DNA of 64,000 nucleotides from Vombatus ursinus (GCF_900497805.2 NW_020954610.1:24066090-24130089); one strand, 5' to 3'. Counted from the stretch's first letter, positions 10,501-23,389 are shown. Translations and numbers: made by a program. Notes: generated from the letters alone by a model not told the origin.

Positions 10501-13500
10501 ATACTTAACTTCAATATGACATTTATCAATGCCCATCCATTGAAGTCAAGCAAAGAAGGTCCAAACTTTGTTCCATATAACAATCCTTTAAAAAGCAAAG
10601 AAAGAGAAATTGACAACAGCTGTCAAACATTAATAGTCCAAGCTATTTTTGATCTTATTAATTTGGTATTTCCTCCTATGATGCAACACACACACATTTT
10701 ATGCCAATCTGTATCATTTTCTTCCAAAATCCACCATAAAGGGTTCACCCAACTGGCTGAGGTCATTCCTCAGTTTTTCTGCGATACCCATTGATTATTC
10801 TTTATTACAACCACAAGACCAGTCTTCTTGTTACCCATTTATTTGAAAACATTCTTTACATTGGTTCTTCTGAATAGTTCCTCATTTATAATACACTGTA
10901 GGTTGGTCCCAATATCCATGTTTTTTTTTCATTGTGCTTTTTGCAATCCTCAGCTTAATTTATTTTGAGACCATGGTATTATATGACTCAGGGTCACATA
11001 TTGAATAGCTTAAAATCAACAAAATCATTAATTCCAAATCACCAGAGACTATCTAACTGTACAAGAGATGAAAGAAAGTTAAAGAAATACAGAAATGTGT
11101 AAAATGTTTCAATAGATTATTTAGCTGGTTTATAAAACATAATATATTCAACTCATCTTTTTTTGTCTTTATCTATTATTTTACTAGTATAAGGAATTCC
11201 TGCTATATAATTAGGATTCTTCATCCACTGAAGCAGATCTGCAACTTGGTTATTACTTAAAAATTTTAGTTAAATGATGTGCTATGAGAATACAGCTTGT
11301 CCATTATTACACTACTAACATGTATCACAGGATTTGAAACCAAGTCTTCCTAACTGCTAAGCTCATTCTCTCTCTCTCCTACTTGATGTTTCCTCTGTGA
11401 CTTAATTTATTTCTTAATAAAAGATGTTTCAAGTGTATTTCAAATTAAATATTCAGTTTCCAATTAGGTTTTAATTTTCTCTAAGTCTTTCATTGACTAT
11501 AAGTTTCATTATGTTATGGTAAATAAATATTTGTTTAGCAGTTCTGCTTGTCTGAAGTTGTGAAGTTTTTCTGCCCTAACATATGTGCTTAAAAAGTTTG
11601 AGAAATATGGTTTCTGGGTAATTTAATAATTTTTTTTTTACTAAGACTATCATGCTTATTCATAAAAGGAGGTCTGTAGCCCTCTGGAATGTCAAAGACC
11701 CTCATGGTGGTGGGCTCATGGTTATATACTTTTGGAATAGTGGTTGTTCCTGAAGGTGGCAATCAACTCAAATTGGTTAACAATTAATGAGAGAAGGAAT
11801 ATTATAATAGAAAGTGAGTCATATTGCAATGAAGGTCTTCAGGGATATGTGACTTGGATCATCCAAGTCTTGGTCAAAGAGACTTATTCATTTCCTATCA
11901 CCTACCTGACAAAAGGGAGGATCCACATTTTCCCAGACCTGTCTGAGAAAACACAATGTGCAGGAATGCACCCATTAGCCTAAACTTAGAATTTCTTTCA
12001 CTGTCTTTGATTAGATTTCAGTCATCTTGGTGGGATCAGTCTTTGAGAGGTTTCCCACTCTTGTTTATTCCTGGATAAGGAAGTAGAAAAGGGGAAAAAC
12101 CTTGGTCCTAATTCCATAATTAGTTATTAATACAAGAAAGAAATAATTATTTTTCTCATATGTAGTCAATTTTTATAAAAGTGAAATGCAATGATAAGAA
12201 ATATGTATGTGCCTTTCTATTCCATTCTATGATTGTCAGAAATCTATTATATTTAACTTTCTAACATTATATTAAGTTCTTGTTTTTGCTTAACTTTGTG
12301 TTAGACTTTCCTAGTTTTGAAAGGTCATCAAGGTTTCTAGTTATTATAGTTTTTTTTCTATTTCTCCCAGTAATTTATTTAACCTTTCCTTCAAGTAAAG
12401 AAGTTAAGCTTTTCTGTATATATACTCACACAAATAAAAAGTAGATAGATAGATAGATAGACAGATGGATAGATAGACAGATGGATAGATAGATGCATAG
12501 ATATTTCATATTATTTCCTTAAAGTGCCTAAAAACTCAATGTCATTCCCCTACTTAGGCTTTTTAGTTATGCATATTTGTACTACTGTCAAGATTTGAGA
12601 TGATGATTCCTGGTCACAGACCTCCTTAAAGGTTTTGGGTGCTGGTTCAGGGTGGATTTTATTCTGGTCCTTTATCCTGCTGTGGCTTTAGCTGGTTTCA
12701 AGTCTCTTGTTAGGCCCATAGATTGTGCTGCCTGGACACTGATGTGGCTTTAGTGTAGACTTCTCTAACTTCAGATGTCTTAGAAGCATCTAGGCAAGTT
12801 GGTAATGCTTTTCTTTATCTCCCTATGCAATGGGCTTGGGAAATGGCTCTGTTCTCTGCCACTGAAGCCAGATCAAAGACCCTGCTAGCATTAGGCTCCA
12901 GATTCTTTGGCTAGCTTTGCTTATCCCCTGACTTGTCTTTGCTCAGAATGCTGCAAACTTCTAGTGGTCTTATTGTGGAGTCCTAGACTTAGGCAAAGGA
13001 GATTACTATTTTTTTACCTTAGTATTCTTTATCATTCTTCCATTTTTAGAACATGGCTGTAGTACATTCAGGAAAATTAGGTTCTTCTTAAACTTCTTAT
13101 GTTAGTATCTTATTCAAAAGCAACTGATATTTAGAAATTTTAATTGGAAATTATATAATGCAATGTCATTTCTTTGCACTATTGTTATTTGAAGATCTCT
13201 TAGTAAGATGTGATTTCAGAAGTTTTTTTAAATATGGAATAAGGGATACCCTTTGCAAAATCAAATAAAACTTGAAAAAAGTCAGAAAGTCATTAGTGGG
13301 ATGACTTAGTTATCAGGACATGTTTTTCATTTGTTTGGGAGAAGAAAAGGAACTTAAGAGAACTTGTGGCATTATGGTAAGTGCCCTGGATTTTGATTCA
13401 TTATACTTGGCTGTGAAAACTGATTCCACAGAGAAATGGTGAGCTGGTAAGCAACAAGGGAGTAGATGGACAACCCCTTTATAGAAGCAATCACAATGTT

Positions 13501-14776
13501 GATTTGGTTATGTATTTCTTACTTGAAAGAGCTCAGGATTACAAGGATTACATGCTTTGTGTCCTGGTACCTGATGAGAAGTCCAAGAAATAAAGTGTGA
13601 TGGAAGCCAGAGTCCAGACACAGTGGACACCTCAAACAACAAGGAGTCAGGATAGTAGGGCCTTAGGGCAGGAGTTCTGGTCATAAAAGGGCTGTCATAA
13701 CTTGTCAAATTTGTTATGCAAAAGAACATAAACTAGTTTTAAAAACTTGAAAAGTTTTGAGAATGGGGGTAAATTCATTCTGAGACATTGTGTGGTAAGA
13801 AACATTAAGGTTTTGTGCCATCAAAGATGACAAGACCAATCCTTAGGGGAACTTAGAATAGAATCTGGGTTTTCTGACCCCATTTTCTGGGCTTTGGCTT
13901 CCAAATTGGGCTGCCTCATTGTCTAATAGCACAGTGTTAAGAGGGTCAAATAACAATTGTTTGGGAAAACTGTGCAGCCAAGTAGTATAGGCATAAAGGG
14001 CATTTTCTACTCATTTACCTATGTAAGAACAAGAATGGTTTTGTTAGATATTTCCTCAGTGTCTAATCAGGGCATCAACACAGTTCTTATGAACTGTTTT
14101 GTGTAGTAGTCACTATTCATTCATAGGTGGAATAGTGAAGAGATGACATTTCAGCTTAACCAAAGTTGATGTTTCAATGGCTCATCTGTGAGTTTCTTGA
14201 AAGTTGAAATGCATGAAATGGAAACAAATGGAGGGAGATGATTCTTTAGCCTATAATACAGCTGAAATACAGACATAATATTGCATAGGAAAAGATGCAA
14301 TTTATAACATTATTAATCTGGGAAAATACAGTCAAACTTCCAATTTAGTACACCAGGAACATATCTACCACCACTGAAGCAATAGAAGTGGATATTCCCC
14401 CTTCCTAGCTATTCCACCACAAACGCTCTCATTTTCTGGGTAGTTTGAGAGAAGACTCTTCCAGATCTAAGTAGCTCAAGGTGGTAACAATGGCTAGGAT
14501 CAACCCAGATGAAGGGTTGGGGGGATGAGAACTAATAGTAACTGTGAGAGGAGTGGAATAGGGGAGAGTAATATAGATATGAATGAAGCATGAGGGATTG
14601 GGCTAGATAGGCATGATGATGAGAGAAAGAGCAGAGGAAACAGGACTTGGGTTTTTCAGTGGCATAGATTAAAAAAAGTTAAGACCATTAAAGGGTACCA
14701 TCTGATAGTAAGTTAGTACAAATTTCATACTTAGAACCTGTAAAGTCATTTAATCCAACCTGTGCCTAAATAACCA
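10501..14776. other. Long repeat-poor non-coding stretch
   Basis: About 4.3 kb with only a weak antisense MIR-like remnant at 11215-11385 and a GATA tract at 12441-12504. GC rises modestly over 12600-13000 and 13380-13720. None of the 73-92 codon frames resembles a protein. It could be unique host sequence or an unrecognised old element. Confidence 0.45.
12441..12504. repeat. (GATA)n with GACA/GATG variants
   Basis: About 15 tetranucleotide units, mixed GATA, GACA and GATG. Confidence 0.9.
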
Positions 14777-14855
14777 ATTAGTTAATCAGTATATATTAAA
14801 TACCTACCTTGGATCATATACTCTGACAGGTACTGGGGATCCCAAAATAAAGATG
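14777..14855 (+). repeat. Unclassified dispersed repeat fragment
   Basis: 'tatattaaatacctacc' followed by 'ggtactggggat' fits a dispersed element of type 'tttattaagcacctactgtg ... ctggggatac'. Related fragments are at 41735-41900 and possibly 17690-17800 and 27740-27850. I cannot name the family. Confidence 0.4.
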
Positions 14856-14859
14856 AGAC

Positions 14860-15642
14860 TTAAATAGATTTCTTCTCTAAAATATTCCAGGCAAATAATC
14901 ATTTAGCTTGTCTATGAAAAAGTTGAAATAATAAGGAACACATTGCCTCTTCAAAGCAGCCCACCACATTTTCAAAGGATTAAGATATGTCTAACATTGT
15001 AAAATGGAAACCTAATGTTCATCTAGCCTGCCTCCAGGGACAAATGCACCTTTTGTCATAAGCTAATTAGTCTGTGGGAGTTAGGGCTGGGCAAAGACTT
15101 TATTTATAACAGCAAAGAGGGGTGATAAGGGCTAGGAGTGATGGTAAGATAGGATTTTCTCCTGCCTCCCATCCTTAATATGTTACCATCCCTCTCTTTT
15201 GTCTCCCTTCACTGCTGGCACTGATATTTATTGATCAGATCCTTGAACTCCACTCTTAAAACACATGGCTCTGAAAGATAGCCATGGAGGCACATATCCA
15301 GAGGTTTATGATTGAAGTGTTGAGGAAAAGTAACAAAAGTTGGCTTTTCCCTCACTCTTTTATAGTATTTTCCCAAATTAGATCCTGAATAATACAGAGG
15401 AGGACTGGAAACTCTGTAAAGGGAAGTGAGAAGCAATGACTAGTTTCCCAGTGTCCACATGATGGAGTTGGTGGTGCATAAGGGGTGATGGTGGCTAGAC
15501 TTGGTCTGTGGCAAAGAGGGGTAAGAGAAAGTGAAAAGAGAAGGGAACTTCTTGGGAGAAGTGGGGATAGGGATAAAAGAAGTTTCTGAAATTAACTGGG
15601 GAGGGAATCCCTGGCTAAGATAATTATTTGTAATTAAGAGAT
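14860..15642. other. Anonymous non-coding stretch
   Basis: Moderate GC, with purine-rich patches at 15500-15600. No frame or repeat was recognised. Confidence 0.4.
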
Positions 15643-15857
15643 ATTGTGATACAGAGTAAAGTGTATTTCAGTTCTCTAGATTCAAATATAGGTTCGAATT
15701 CAGACTCTCATGCTTAATTATCTGTATGACCTGATATATCTTACAAGGTTAAGGTGGTTAAGTGAAATCACCCTATGCCTCAGTTTCCTCATCTGTAAAA
15801 TGTGAGATTTGAATTAAATGGCTCTGAAGTCCTTTCTAACTTTAGATGAAAGATCCT
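15643..15857 (+). mobile_element. MIR CORE-SINE
   Basis: The intact central block 'cctcagtttcctcatctgta' plus 'aaatgtgagatttgaattaa' is followed by 'ctgaagtcctttctaacttt'. The tRNA-like head around 15650-15720 is diverged. Confidence 0.8.
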
Positions 15858-15935
15858 AAATCTAGCTACTTATATAAAATTCAAAACATCAATATTCATA
15901 TCAACTACTTTGAAAATTAAGAGATAAACAGTTTT

Positions 15936-15956
15936 TCTCTCTCTCTCTTTTTCTGT

Positions 15957-16014
<58 letters not shown>

Positions 16015-16016
16015 AC
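15936..16016. repeat. (CT)n then (CA)n microsatellite
   Basis: A CT run at 15936-15949 is followed by about 28 CA units with two CAAA interruptions. Confidence 0.95.
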
Positions 16017-16889
16017 CCCTACAGCACATATATTTTTGCCACATACTACTTTTGGCATACTTCTTGTCAACATAAATAAACTGAGTCTTCATTGTAAAAA
16101 CTCTGCTGTCTTTAATTCATACTGTGTCACTTTGAAGTGTCATACTTTAGCAAGAGCTTTATAATCCATCATCAACAATGAACCAGTCCTTTTGAAAACA
16201 TTAGAGAATGATAGCCTTGTCAAGGTAAATTTTTGTCTTAGAAATTAAAGCAGAGTATATATGGAATATAAACCTGCCACACATTTTAGGCCCAGTAGTC
16301 CACATTTTATAATTGCCATCATGGCACCATAGTAACATTTGAATAAATATATTAGAAAAGCCTTTGAAATGAAAAGAGATAAGCATATAATATTATATAC
16401 AAATATGTAACTGTATAGCTAACAATTTTTAAAATTTGGACTGTTACCCTGAGATCATTCTAATACAGAAAATAAAGCTTTAGGTATGACTAAACTGTGT
16501 AGAAAAGGACCATGAATAAGAAGAATATAACTACAAACAGATAAAATTACCAATGAATCTTACATGGCACTCAAATAAAATTGTAATTCTTAAAATTTGC
16601 AATTAAAATTATACCAAATAACTGAAAATAAAAATGGAAATACAGGTGGAGTTCAAAACATATTTCCATTAAAATTACCAGTACATTAATTGGTTTCCCT
16701 TTCAGACTAGGAGAGTGCAAGTTATATGCCCCTTGGGAAATTGTAGACAAAGAATCTCTCCTTTTCTTTCTGAATTTCTCTGCCTGTTTTCCTCAGAATA
16801 TGGACAAGAGACCATACCATGAACTGCAAAAAAATTCATAGCACAGAGTAGTGAGTAATGTGATGGCTATATTTAAGGTACCATTAATA
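16017..16889. other. Anonymous non-coding stretch
   Basis: AT-rich sequence with many A runs. No repeat or gene was recognised. Confidence 0.4.
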
Positions 16890-17060
16890 TTGTAGCTCTG
16901 AAACTGGAAGAGACTACAATGGCATTTTTATTATACCACTTTATTATACAGATGATGGAACTGATGCCCAAAGTACTTAAGGTCTTGTGGATTGTAAATG
17001 GTAGTCTCAGGATATGAACCTGGATCCTGTGGATTTTGGGACTAGAATGAGTGTTCTACA
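16890..17060 (-). mobile_element. MIR CORE-SINE, antisense
   Basis: 'gctctgaaactggaagagac', 'cagatgatggaactgatgcc' and 'gatatgaacctggatcctgt' match a MIR in reverse. It is diverged. Confidence 0.6.
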
Positions 17061-18009
17061 ATAGGCTACCTAAGCTAACACTGTAGGACTTTGTAATTTC
17101 TGAGACTATAATAAAAAAACCCAAGTACATTTTGGTAGTGCTTAGCCAATATCATAGAATAAGTCCTTGCCACTTAGGCTGTGAGGCTCTTGTGTCAGAG
17201 ATCTGAATCCATTGACCAAAACTGTAATCTGTGGAAAGGAACAGAGGCAGGGGCTTTGCATAAACTAAGATTAGATCAGTTTTCTATTACTGGTCTACCA
17301 AATACAGCTGCCTAGATAAACCTAGCTTCTCTGCAAAGTATATCTTTATTGTCTTGGTTAGGTACAATGATCAATTTTCTTATACTATCAAGATGTGCTC
17401 TAAATGGGTCATTCATTTTCCTCCCCTATAGCTGAGTTGTTTTTTTTTTTAAGTTCCATTCCATCCTTATCTTATGGAGGCATTGTTATTGAAATATTAT
17501 TGTAGCTATTATCATTTTTCTTTCTTTTTTTTTAGCTAATACCCATGATGTGCTAATTATTATTAAAGAAATTTGAAAAAAAAATCATTGTAGGCATTGC
17601 TAGTACTCTGACTCTATGGAAAACTACCTTTTAAGTTTAAGTTTAGCCTGCATTATTAACATTTTTACATAATTTTCTAAAGACTAGACAAATCAACAAA
17701 ACAAATAATCAAGTCTTTATTTTTATTTTGCTGATTTCTGAGGTGCAAATACAATGAAACATTTAACAACCAGCTCTCCAAGCAGGTTTGAGTTATCTCC
17801 AGCACACCAAAATCTTTGTCCCAGGAATATGACATGCAGAGGAAAATTAACAGATAGTTAAACTTATGCTAAGTTTCTGAATTTATAGCCTTTTTCCACA
17901 GGAAATATTTGCATATTAACCATATGAAAAGAGAATCTTTTATATTATTTAATAGCTCGATATGCTTATTGCTTAGAATATATAGTTTCTTTAGCATTTG
18001 ATTTATTTT
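17061..18009. other. Anonymous stretch with one unclassified repeat fragment
   Basis: 17690-17800 contains 'tgatttctgaggtgcaaata' and resembles 27740-27850 over about 100 bases, so both probably belong to one dispersed repeat. No gene was seen. Confidence 0.4.
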
Positions 18010-18229
18010 TTTGTAAATAGTATTTTTTCATTTACATGTAAAGGCATTGAATAAGTAAGTTAACTTACATAGCATTGTCATTTTTATTATATTAGTTCAG
18101 TCGACTCAAGAGTAACTGATATTTTTCAAATTGTTTAGATATTATTTCATTTGTGTGAAAAGTGTTCTGTAATTGTGTTCATATAGTTTCTGTGTTTGTC
18201 TTGGGAGGTAGACTCCCAAATACGTTATA

Positions 18230-18913
18230 TTGTCTATATTTATTTTGAATAGAATTTCTCTTTCTATCTTGTGCTGTTGGACTTTGTTGGTAATATATAG
18301 GAATGCTGATGATTTATCTGGTTTTATTTTATATCCTACAACTTTGTTAAAATTGTTAAGTATTTCAAGTTATTTTTTAGTTAATTCTCTAGAATTCTCT
18401 AAGTATACCATTATATCAGCAAAGAATGATAGTTTTGTTTCCTCATTGCCTATTCTAATTCTATCAATTTCTTTTTCTTCTTTTATTGCTAAAGGTAACA
18501 TTTCTAGTAGAATACTGAATTATAGTGATGATGCTGGGCATTCTTCTTTCACCTCTGATCTTACTGGGAAGACCTCTGTTTTATCCCCATTACTGATATT
18601 TGCTGATGGTTTTAGATAGGTATTACTTTTCATTTTAAAGAAATCTCCATTTATTCCTATACTCTCTAGTGTTTTTTAATATAAATGGATGCTGTATTTT
18701 GTCAAAATCTTTTCTTACATCTATTGAGATAGCCATATGATTTCTGTTGATTTTGTTATTGATATGGTCAATTATGCTGATAGTTTTGCTAATATTAGAC
18801 CAGCCCTGCATTCCTGGTATAAATATCACCTGGTCATAATGTATTATCCTGGTAATAAATTGCTGCAATCTCTTTGTTAATATTTTATTTAAAATTTTTG
18901 CATCAAAATTCAT
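18230..18913 (-). pseudogene. L1 ORF2 reverse transcriptase core remnant
   Basis: An intact L1 RT copies L1 RNA onto nicked chromosomal DNA. From 18913 downward the translation reads [15 protein letters not shown], then [16 protein letters not shown], then [16 protein letters not shown], collinear with human 'NHMIISIDAEKAFDKIQ'. The metal-binding box appears near 18430 as FADIMVYLE where the family has FADDMIVYLE. One residue and the second catalytic aspartate are therefore missing. Frame breaks around 18635 also prevent a continuous protein. Confidence 0.88.
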
Positions 18914-19137
18914 TAGGATATTGGTCTTTAATTTCCTTTCTCTGTTTTGGCTCCTCCTGGATTAGGTATCAGAACCATATTTGTGTCACAAAAGGAATTT
19001 GCTAGGACTCCTTCTTTGTCTGCTTTTCCAAATAGTTTATATAATATTGGAATTAATTATGCTTTAAATGTTTGGGGCAATTCGCTTGTAAATCCATCTG
19101 GCCACAGGGATTTTTTTTCCCTTAAAAGTTCATTGAT

Positions 19138-19296
19138 AGGGGCAGCTAGGTGGACACAGTGGATAGGCAACAGCCCTGCAATCAGGAGGACCTGAGTTCA
19201 AATCCAGTCTCAGACCAGGCACTTGACACTTACCAGCTGTGTGATCCTGGGCAAGTCACTTAACCCCAATTGCCTTACCAAAAACAAAACAAAACA
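19138..19296 (+). mobile_element. WSINE1-like SINE nested in L1-2
   Basis: A complete head (GGGCAGCTAGGTGG), B-box GTTCAAATC and body, ending in an (AAAAC)n tail. AAAAGTTCATTGAT is duplicated at 19124-19137 and 19297-19310. The duplicated sequence is L1 ORF2 sequence, which proves that the SINE is younger than L1-2. Confidence 0.95.
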
Positions 19297-20278
19297 AAAA
19301 GTTCATTGATGGACTGTTCAATGTATTTTTCTAAAATGGGCCTATTTCAGTATTTTATCAACTCTTCTGTTCATCTGGACAATTTATATTTTTATAGACA
19401 TTCACCCATTTCACTTAGATTGTCAGAGTTATTGCCATACAGTTGGGAAAATAGCTCCTAATCATTGTTTTAAATTTCTCTTCATTGGTGGTGCATTCAC
19501 CTTTTTCTTTTTAATACTGGTAAGTTGTTTTTCTTCTTTCTATTTTTTTAAATTAAATTAACCAAAGGTTTTTCTAGTTTATTGTTTTCTTCATAAAACC
19601 AGCTCTTAATTTTATTTATTAGTTCAATAGTTTTCTTAAGTTCAATTTTATTAATCTCTCCTTTGATTTTCAAAATTTCTAATTTAGTATTTAATTGGGG
19701 GTTTTTAATTTGTTCTTTTCCTAGCTTTTTCAGCTGCATGCCCAATTCATTGATCTGCACTTCTCAATTTTTTTTCATCAAGCATTTAGAAATATAAATT
19801 TTTCCTTAAGAACTGCTTTGGCTGCATCCTATAAGTTTTGGTATGTAGTCTCATGATTGTCATTCTGTTAAATGAAATTAGTGATTGTTTCTTTGATTTG
19901 TTGCTTGATCTACTCATTCTTTAGCATTAGATTATTTAGTTTCCAATTAATTTTTGTCTATTTTTCCATGGTCCTTTATTACATGTAATTTTTTGACATC
20001 ATGATATGAAAAGGATGCATTTAATATTTCTGTCTTTTTTAATTTGATTGCTGTATTTTTATGCTCTTATACATGGTCAATTTTTGTGTAGATGCCATAT
20101 ATCACTAAGAAAAAGGTATATTCCTTTCTATACCCATTCAGTTTTCTGAGGGCTATCATATCTAACTTTTACAAAATTCTATTCACATCCTTAATTTCTT
20201 TCTTGTTTATTTTGTGGTTAGATTTATCTAGTTCTGAGAGGGGGAGGTTGAGGTTCCCCACTAGTATAGTTTTGCTCT

Positions 20279-20645
20279 CTATTCTTTTCTATAACTCAAT
20301 TTCTCCTCTAAGAATTTAGATGTTATTCTACTTGGTTCATACATGTATAGTGATGGTATTACTTCATTGTATATAGCACCTTTTAGCAGGATGTAGCTTC
20401 CTTCCTTGTCTCTTTTAGTTAGCTCTATTTTAACTTTTGCTTTTTCTGAAATCAGGATTGCTACATCTATTTTTTTAAACTTCAGCTGAAGCATAACATA
20501 TTCTCTTCAAATCTTTTGCCTTTATGTGTGTGTCTTTGCTTCAAATGTGTTGCTTGTAAACAACATATTGTAGGATTTTGGTTTTTAATTCATTCTTCTA
20601 TCCACTTCCATTTTATGGGACCATTCATCCCATTCACATTCATAG
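20279..20645 (-). pseudogene. L1 ORF2 endonuclease N-terminus remnant
   Basis: The minus strand reads NVNGMNGPIKW, equivalent to human 'LNINGLNAPIK', which carries the catalytic Asn. It is followed by QNPTICCLQATHLKQR, equivalent to 'QDPSVCCIQETHL', where Ala replaces the catalytic Glu. Next comes KRDKEGSYILLKGAI, equivalent to 'KRDKEGHYIMVKGSI'. The domain nicks target DNA in live elements. Stops and the Glu change make this copy dead. Confidence 0.8.
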
Positions 20646-21224
20646 TTATGATTACTAACTGTGAATTTCCCCCCATCCCATTTCTCCCTTGTTTATACTC
20701 CTCTCACTCTCTCCTTTCACTCTGTCACTTCTGACCAGTGTTTTGCTTCTGACCACTGCCCCCCTCAATTTGCCTTCCCTCGTGTCAGTTCCCTCTCCTT
20801 TTATTTTCCACTCCCCCTCCTACCTACCTATAGGGTAAGATAGATTTCTTTACTAAACTGAGTGTGTATGTTATCCACTGTTTGAGCTAAATCCAATGAC
20901 AGCGAGTTCAAACAATGCTTATCCTTTCCCTCTATTGAATGAGTCTTTTGTGCCTCTTAATGTGGTACAATTTACTCCATTCTACCACCTCCTCTACTCT
21001 TTTCCAAATACAATCCTTTTTTCAACCCTTAATTATTTTTGTCATCATATCAAATATATCATTAAATTATACCCATACCCTCTGTCTAAGTATTCTCTTT
21101 CTAATGACCCTAATAGGGATACAGTTCTTAAGAGTTGCAAGTGTCATCTTCCCATGTAGAGATATAGATAGTTTAACCTTTTTGAATACTATGTTGTTTT
21201 TCTGTTTTATTCTTCTTTTATCTT

Positions 21225-21718
21225 TTATTCCTCTCTTGAGTAAAATACAAGTATTTTAAGATCAAATTTTCTGTTGATCTCTGGTCTTTTCATCAGGAAA
21301 GTTTGAAAGTCACCTATTTTACTTGATATCCATCTGGCTGCTTGCAGTATTTTCTCCTTGGCCTGATATTTCCGGAATTTGGCTACAATATTCCTTGGAG
21401 TTTTCATGTTGGGATCTCTTCCAGGAGGTGATCAGCAGATACTTTCAATTTCTATTTTTTCCCTCTGTATGTAGGACATCAAAGCAGTTTTCCTTGATAA
21501 TTTCTTGAAAGATGCTCTCCAGGCTCTTTTTTTTCATCATGACTTTCAGGTAGTCCAATAATTTTAAAAATTATCCTTCCCAGATCTATTTTCCAGTTCA
21601 ATTGTTTTTCCAATGAGATATTTTACCTTTTCTTATTTTTTTTCTTTATTTTGTTTCTATTTGACTGATTCTTGCTTTCTCATACAGTCATTAGCTTCTA
21701 CTTGGCCCATTCTAATTT
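21225..21718 (-). pseudogene. L1-2 ORF1 C-terminal remnant
   Basis: MKTPRNIVAKFRKYQAKEK is the same block as in L1-1 and is followed by ILQAAR. Most of the final domain is missing, because QAAR runs almost directly into GDFQTFLMKRPEINRKFD. Upstream there are GLPES and a short coiled coil, then truncation. Confidence 0.75.
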
Positions 21719-21730
21719 TTAAAGGAGGGG

Positions 21731-22015
21731 TTGTCATTTAGTGAAATTAACATTAGAATTGGAGTCAGAGTCCTTGGTTTTCTTCCTGGCTCTACCATTA
21801 AGTCGATGTTTGATCTTGGGCAGTTCTCACTTGAGGAGGCAACTCAAATTGAAAGATTTCTGGATCAAAAAATAAGGACATCTATGGTATAGCAATAGTC
21901 CTCTCACTAACTAGCTAAAATACATTGGCCAAATTATATTCTATATGTAGCCCTCAGTTGCCTCTATTTAAAATGAAGAGAGTGAATTAGATGATTTTTA
22001 TATACATAGATATTC
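21731..22015 (+). mobile_element. MIR CORE-SINE, interrupted
   Basis: The head is 'agaattggagtcagagtcct' and a mid block is 'gatcttgggcagt'. About 70 bases that do not fit are followed by 'ccctcagttgcctctattta' and 'aaatgaagagagtgaattag'. It adjoins the 5' truncation point of L1-2. Confidence 0.55.
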
Positions 22016-22027
22016 TAAATCTATCAT

Positions 22028-22280
22028 TAATAGTTCACATGTATAGATCAACTTAAGCTTTGCAAAGTGCTTTACATACATCATCTTACTGCCTTCTCAC
22101 AATAATTCTATGAGGTGGGTATAACTGTTATTTGCCTTTTCCAGATGAGGGAATCAGTATTTAAAGAGAGTATTTGGTATTTCCCTACAGTCATACAGAT
22201 AGTAAAAATCTTAGAGGTGAGAGTTTACCCAAGTCACTCTGAACCCAAGTTCAGACCTCTGTCTTATATGATACTTTTCA
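22028..22280 (-). mobile_element. MIR3-like CORE-SINE, antisense
   Basis: 'gctttgcaaagtgctttaca' and 'ctatgaggtgggtataactg' are the reversed MIR3 3' part, then 'cagatgagggaatcagtatt'. It lies tail to tail with the preceding MIR. Confidence 0.75.
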
Positions 22281-22564
22281 TTCTAATAGCTCTTCTTTGT
22301 TTTACCACAGTAAAAATAAAGGCTAATTTGTAATTTTGGAATGTAAATAAACAGATCTTTTCCAACTAAAGGGATAAAGACAAATAATTATGTTCAGAAT
22401 TGAGTATGGATTGAATCTAGTAAGCAGCAATTTTATTTTTTCTCTCTCATAAATGTAATCAATATGCAAATTTGCTTGATGAAAATATGTTTAAAATCTT
22501 ATGGAATGTTAACATTGAGTTTTAATTACTTTAAAAAATATTTTCCCAAGCAACAAATACTTTG

Positions 22565-22619
<55 letters not shown>

Positions 22620-23389
22620 TCCCTCTCCTCTCTTTCTCTCTCATATACTCCTCTCATTCTATAATGAGGTCATTAAAACATCTGTTCAAGAAAAGTACAG
22701 ACTAATATAAAACACCATTTAAAAAAGTGATGATTTAGATAATTTGGGAGGTTTTTACTTAGCTCATGTTTACGCTGCACAAATATAATGAGATTATACC
22801 TATGTTATAGGTATTATTATATGATATATAATTAATGTATAATTATACATATGTATTACATATACTTATATATAATACCTGTATTAATATATAGATGTAG
22901 CATCATGCCATCTAACTACAAAAGGAGACAAAATAGAGTAAAAAAAATTAACACAAAACCTTTGGTATATAAAAATGTATATAATTTCAAGAGAAATGAT
23001 TTTAAAAAACATGAATAAAGGGAAAATAGTACTTATAGACCCCATATGGTGTTATAAAATAGTAATTAGGAAATATTATTTTAATCATAATTTAAAATAT
23101 TATTTAGCTATACTTAATTATAAAATCTATAAATAGATTAGTAAATCTATGCTGTTTAGAAAGAGTAAAAAATTAGAATTACCTTTGACCGAAACTGACT
23201 ATGATCCTGAATGAATCAATCAACATCTAGGCAATTCTCTACAATTATAGAGAACATAAAACCTGCATTGCTTGAGACAGTTTATATACCTAGGAGTTCC
23301 CTATAGCTAAACAAACAAACAAACAAATAAATAAAGAGTTCCTATCCCTATCCTCTTTAAAATAAGTAAATCACTTGAACAGATGAGAT
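22281..23389. other. AT-rich stretch with (CT)n
   Basis: It holds a (CT)n at 22567-22643, then a TA-rich block (22800-22900) and a short (AAAC)n near 23311. No gene or named transposon was seen. Confidence 0.5.
22567..22643. repeat. (CT)n microsatellite
   Basis: 25 pure CT units to 22617, then interrupted CT-rich sequence. Confidence 0.95.

Larger units (their letters stand above)
18010..21718 (-). mobile_element. L1-2: L1 LINE lacking both ends, with nested SINE
   Basis: Read on the minus strand it begins at 21718 in the coiled coil of ORF1. It passes through the ORF1 C-terminus (to about 21225), the purine-rich linker (about 21200-20650), the ORF2 endonuclease (from about 20645), the pre-RT region (19548-19760) and the RT core (18230-18913). 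It fades out near 18010, just after the block equivalent to human 'VKMAILPKVIYRFN'. ORF1 lacks a segment between QAAR and GDFQTF. The 5' loss is ordinary LINE truncation. The missing 3' end is unusual and implies later deletion or rearrangement. A WSINE1-like SINE sits inside. Confidence 0.9.

Noticed and set aside
11744-12110. Possible LTR or retroviral remnant
   Set aside because: The block looked repeat-like, but no paired LTRs, primer-binding site or viral protein motif could be seen, so no call is made.
15870-16092. Cys-Val repeat frames
   Set aside because: These are translations of the (CA)n tract on the minus strand.
18230-18619. 129-codon plus-strand frame
   Set aside because: It is the reverse strand of the L1-2 reverse transcriptase region; the minus strand reads as ORF2.
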